In this document: in pieces, positions 63,363 to 64,000 of the stretch
Layout of the letters: each line of letters starts with the position of its first letter
Numbering within the stretch: position 1 is the first letter of the stretch
NCBI RefSeq assembly: GCF_027158205.1
Contig: NZ_JAPVLU010000032.1
Coordinates: forward strand, 24,754 to 88,753
Direction of reading: 5' to 3'
DNA from: Streptomyces sp. H39-S7
GTDB lineage: Bacteria > Actinomycetota > Actinomycetes > Streptomycetales > Streptomycetaceae
Length of the DNA stretch: 64,000 nt
Notes under the pieces: model-generated
Databases searched by the model: none
What the model saw: the letters and a program-made list of their open reading frames with translations, nothing else
Told to the model about the DNA's origin: nothing
Program-made: the position numbers and the translations under genes

Positions 63363-64000
63363 ACCGCTACCCCCTCTTCTACGTCGGACTTCTCGGTGGC
63401 GAACGCGGGCTGCTCGCCGGAACCGGACGGGTCGGCACCGCCGGACGGAGCTCCCTGGTCCGGCTTCTGGCCGGTGATGGAGAGGAACACCTCGTCCAGG
63501 CTGGGGAGATGCGTCCCAATGCCGGAGAGGCCGAAACCGCGGGCGCCCAGCAGCCCGACCACCGACGTCAGTTGCTCGTCGCTGAGGATCGGGACGTTCA
63601 GTACGCCCTCCGCGTGGTCGATGGTGGCGCCGGCCACCCCGTCCAGCCCGGCCTGCGCGAGCGCGGTCGACATCGCGGGCAGCGACACCGTGTCGATCGG
63701 CCGGATCTGCAGGGTGCGCCCGCCGACCTTGGCCTTGAGCTCGTCGACCCGGCCGTTGGCGATGACCCGGCCGCGGTCGATGACCGTCAGCTCGTCGGCG
63801 AGCTGCTCGGCCTCCTCCATGTACTGCGTGGTCAGCAGGACCGTGGCGCCCTCGGCGACCATGCGCTTGACCTCGGCCCACACCTCGTTGCGGGTGCGGG
63901 GGTCCAGGCCCGTCGTCGGCTCGTCCAGATAGAGCACCGACGGGTTGCCGATCATGGAGGCCGCCAGGTCGAGCCGGCGCCGCATGCCGCCGGAGTACCC
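63359..64000 (-). CDS. DrrA-like ABC transporter ATP-binding protein, 5' end outside window
   Basis: Only the C-terminal part of about 213 codons is inside the window. It begins at the ABC signature (YSGGMRRRLDLA), then Walker B and the catalytic Glu (VLYLDEPTTGLD), the His-switch region, and a C-terminal DrrA-type regulatory domain with LPSLDEVFLSITG. It powers export with the coupled DrrB-like permease. Walker A lies beyond the edge. Confidence 0.93.
   Translation of the reverse strand, partial: GYSGGMRRRLDLAASMIGNPSVLYLDEPTTGLDPRTRNEVWAEVKRMVAEGATVLLTTQYMEEAEQLADELTVIDRGRVIANGRVDELKAKVGGRTLQIRPIDTVSLPAMSTALAQAGLDGVAGATIDHAEGVLNVPILSDEQLTSVVGLLGARGFGLSGIGTHLPSLDEVFLSITGQKPDQGAPSGGADPSGSGEQPAFATEKSDVEEGVAV

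Overview
This window looks like a chromosome segment of a Streptomyces-type actinomycete. Base composition is very GC-rich with strong third-position bias. GTG and TTG starts and 1-4 nt stop/start overlaps are common. The content is typical of the group: a SARP-type regulator of about 1100 residues, an iron box, EfeUOB, a Bcr-type exporter, F420-linked and DUF4429 genes. I saw no rRNA, tRNA, CRISPR array or insertion sequence.

Region 1 (1-17.7 kb) is a biosynthetic cluster, almost all on the minus strand. It combines a non-ribosomal peptide synthetase (NRPS), cut by the window edge, with a highly reducing (polyene-forming) type II polyketide synthase. The NRPS reads A(Thr-like)-PCP-C-A-PCP-E. 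The polyketide part has two acyl carrier proteins, two intact ketosynthases, two ketosynthase-like genes without catalytic residues, a ketoreductase, two small hot-dog dehydratase genes with complementary residues, a tandem hot-dog protein, an alpha/beta hydrolase, a DsbA-fold isomerase-like protein without CxxC, a thioesterase and a malonyl acyltransferase. A divergent Sfp-type phosphopantetheinyl transferase would activate the carrier domains. By analogy with known polyene and cinnamoyl lipopeptide clusters, I infer that a polyunsaturated acyl chain is built on the ACPs and joined to a peptide containing Thr. Two copies of a 17-bp promoter-like box and one perfect palindrome look like the regulatory signals.

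Region 2 (17.7-28.9 kb) is mostly ordinary: PhzF-like protein, secreted tyrosine phosphatase, SDR, pterin dehydratase, DUF4429-SHOCT protein, Gfo/Idh/MocA oxidoreductase, Bcr/CflA exporter, a beta-lactamase-fold hydrolase and a lipoprotein pair (beta-propeller plus degenerate polysaccharide deacetylase). A convergent CDP-alcohol phosphotransferase and cytidylyltransferase-like pair closes it.

Region 3 (29.1-42.7 kb) is a surface or exopolysaccharide locus: two GT4 glycosyltransferases, a Wzz/BY-kinase-like protein with a broken Walker A, a Wzx-like flippase, a polymerase-like membrane protein, a large secreted beta-propeller-FN3-LamG protein with a small lipoprotein, GDP-mannose dehydratase, GDP-fucose synthase and a polyprenyl-phosphate sugar-1-phosphate transferase. 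It fits Wzx/Wzy-type assembly of a polymer containing a GDP-6-deoxyhexose sugar.

Region 4 (42.9-64 kb) is chromosomal housekeeping and accessory genes: Rsm22-like methyltransferase, CorA, a carotenoid-desaturase-like flavoprotein, a DDAH-like amidinotransferase-fold enzyme, haem oxygenase under an iron box, a truncated primase-polymerase-like protein, EfeUBO iron uptake, methionine aminopeptidase, an MFS exporter, an F420:NADP reductase, a site-2 protease, a SARP/NB-ARC regulator and a DrrAB-like ABC transporter cut by the right edge.
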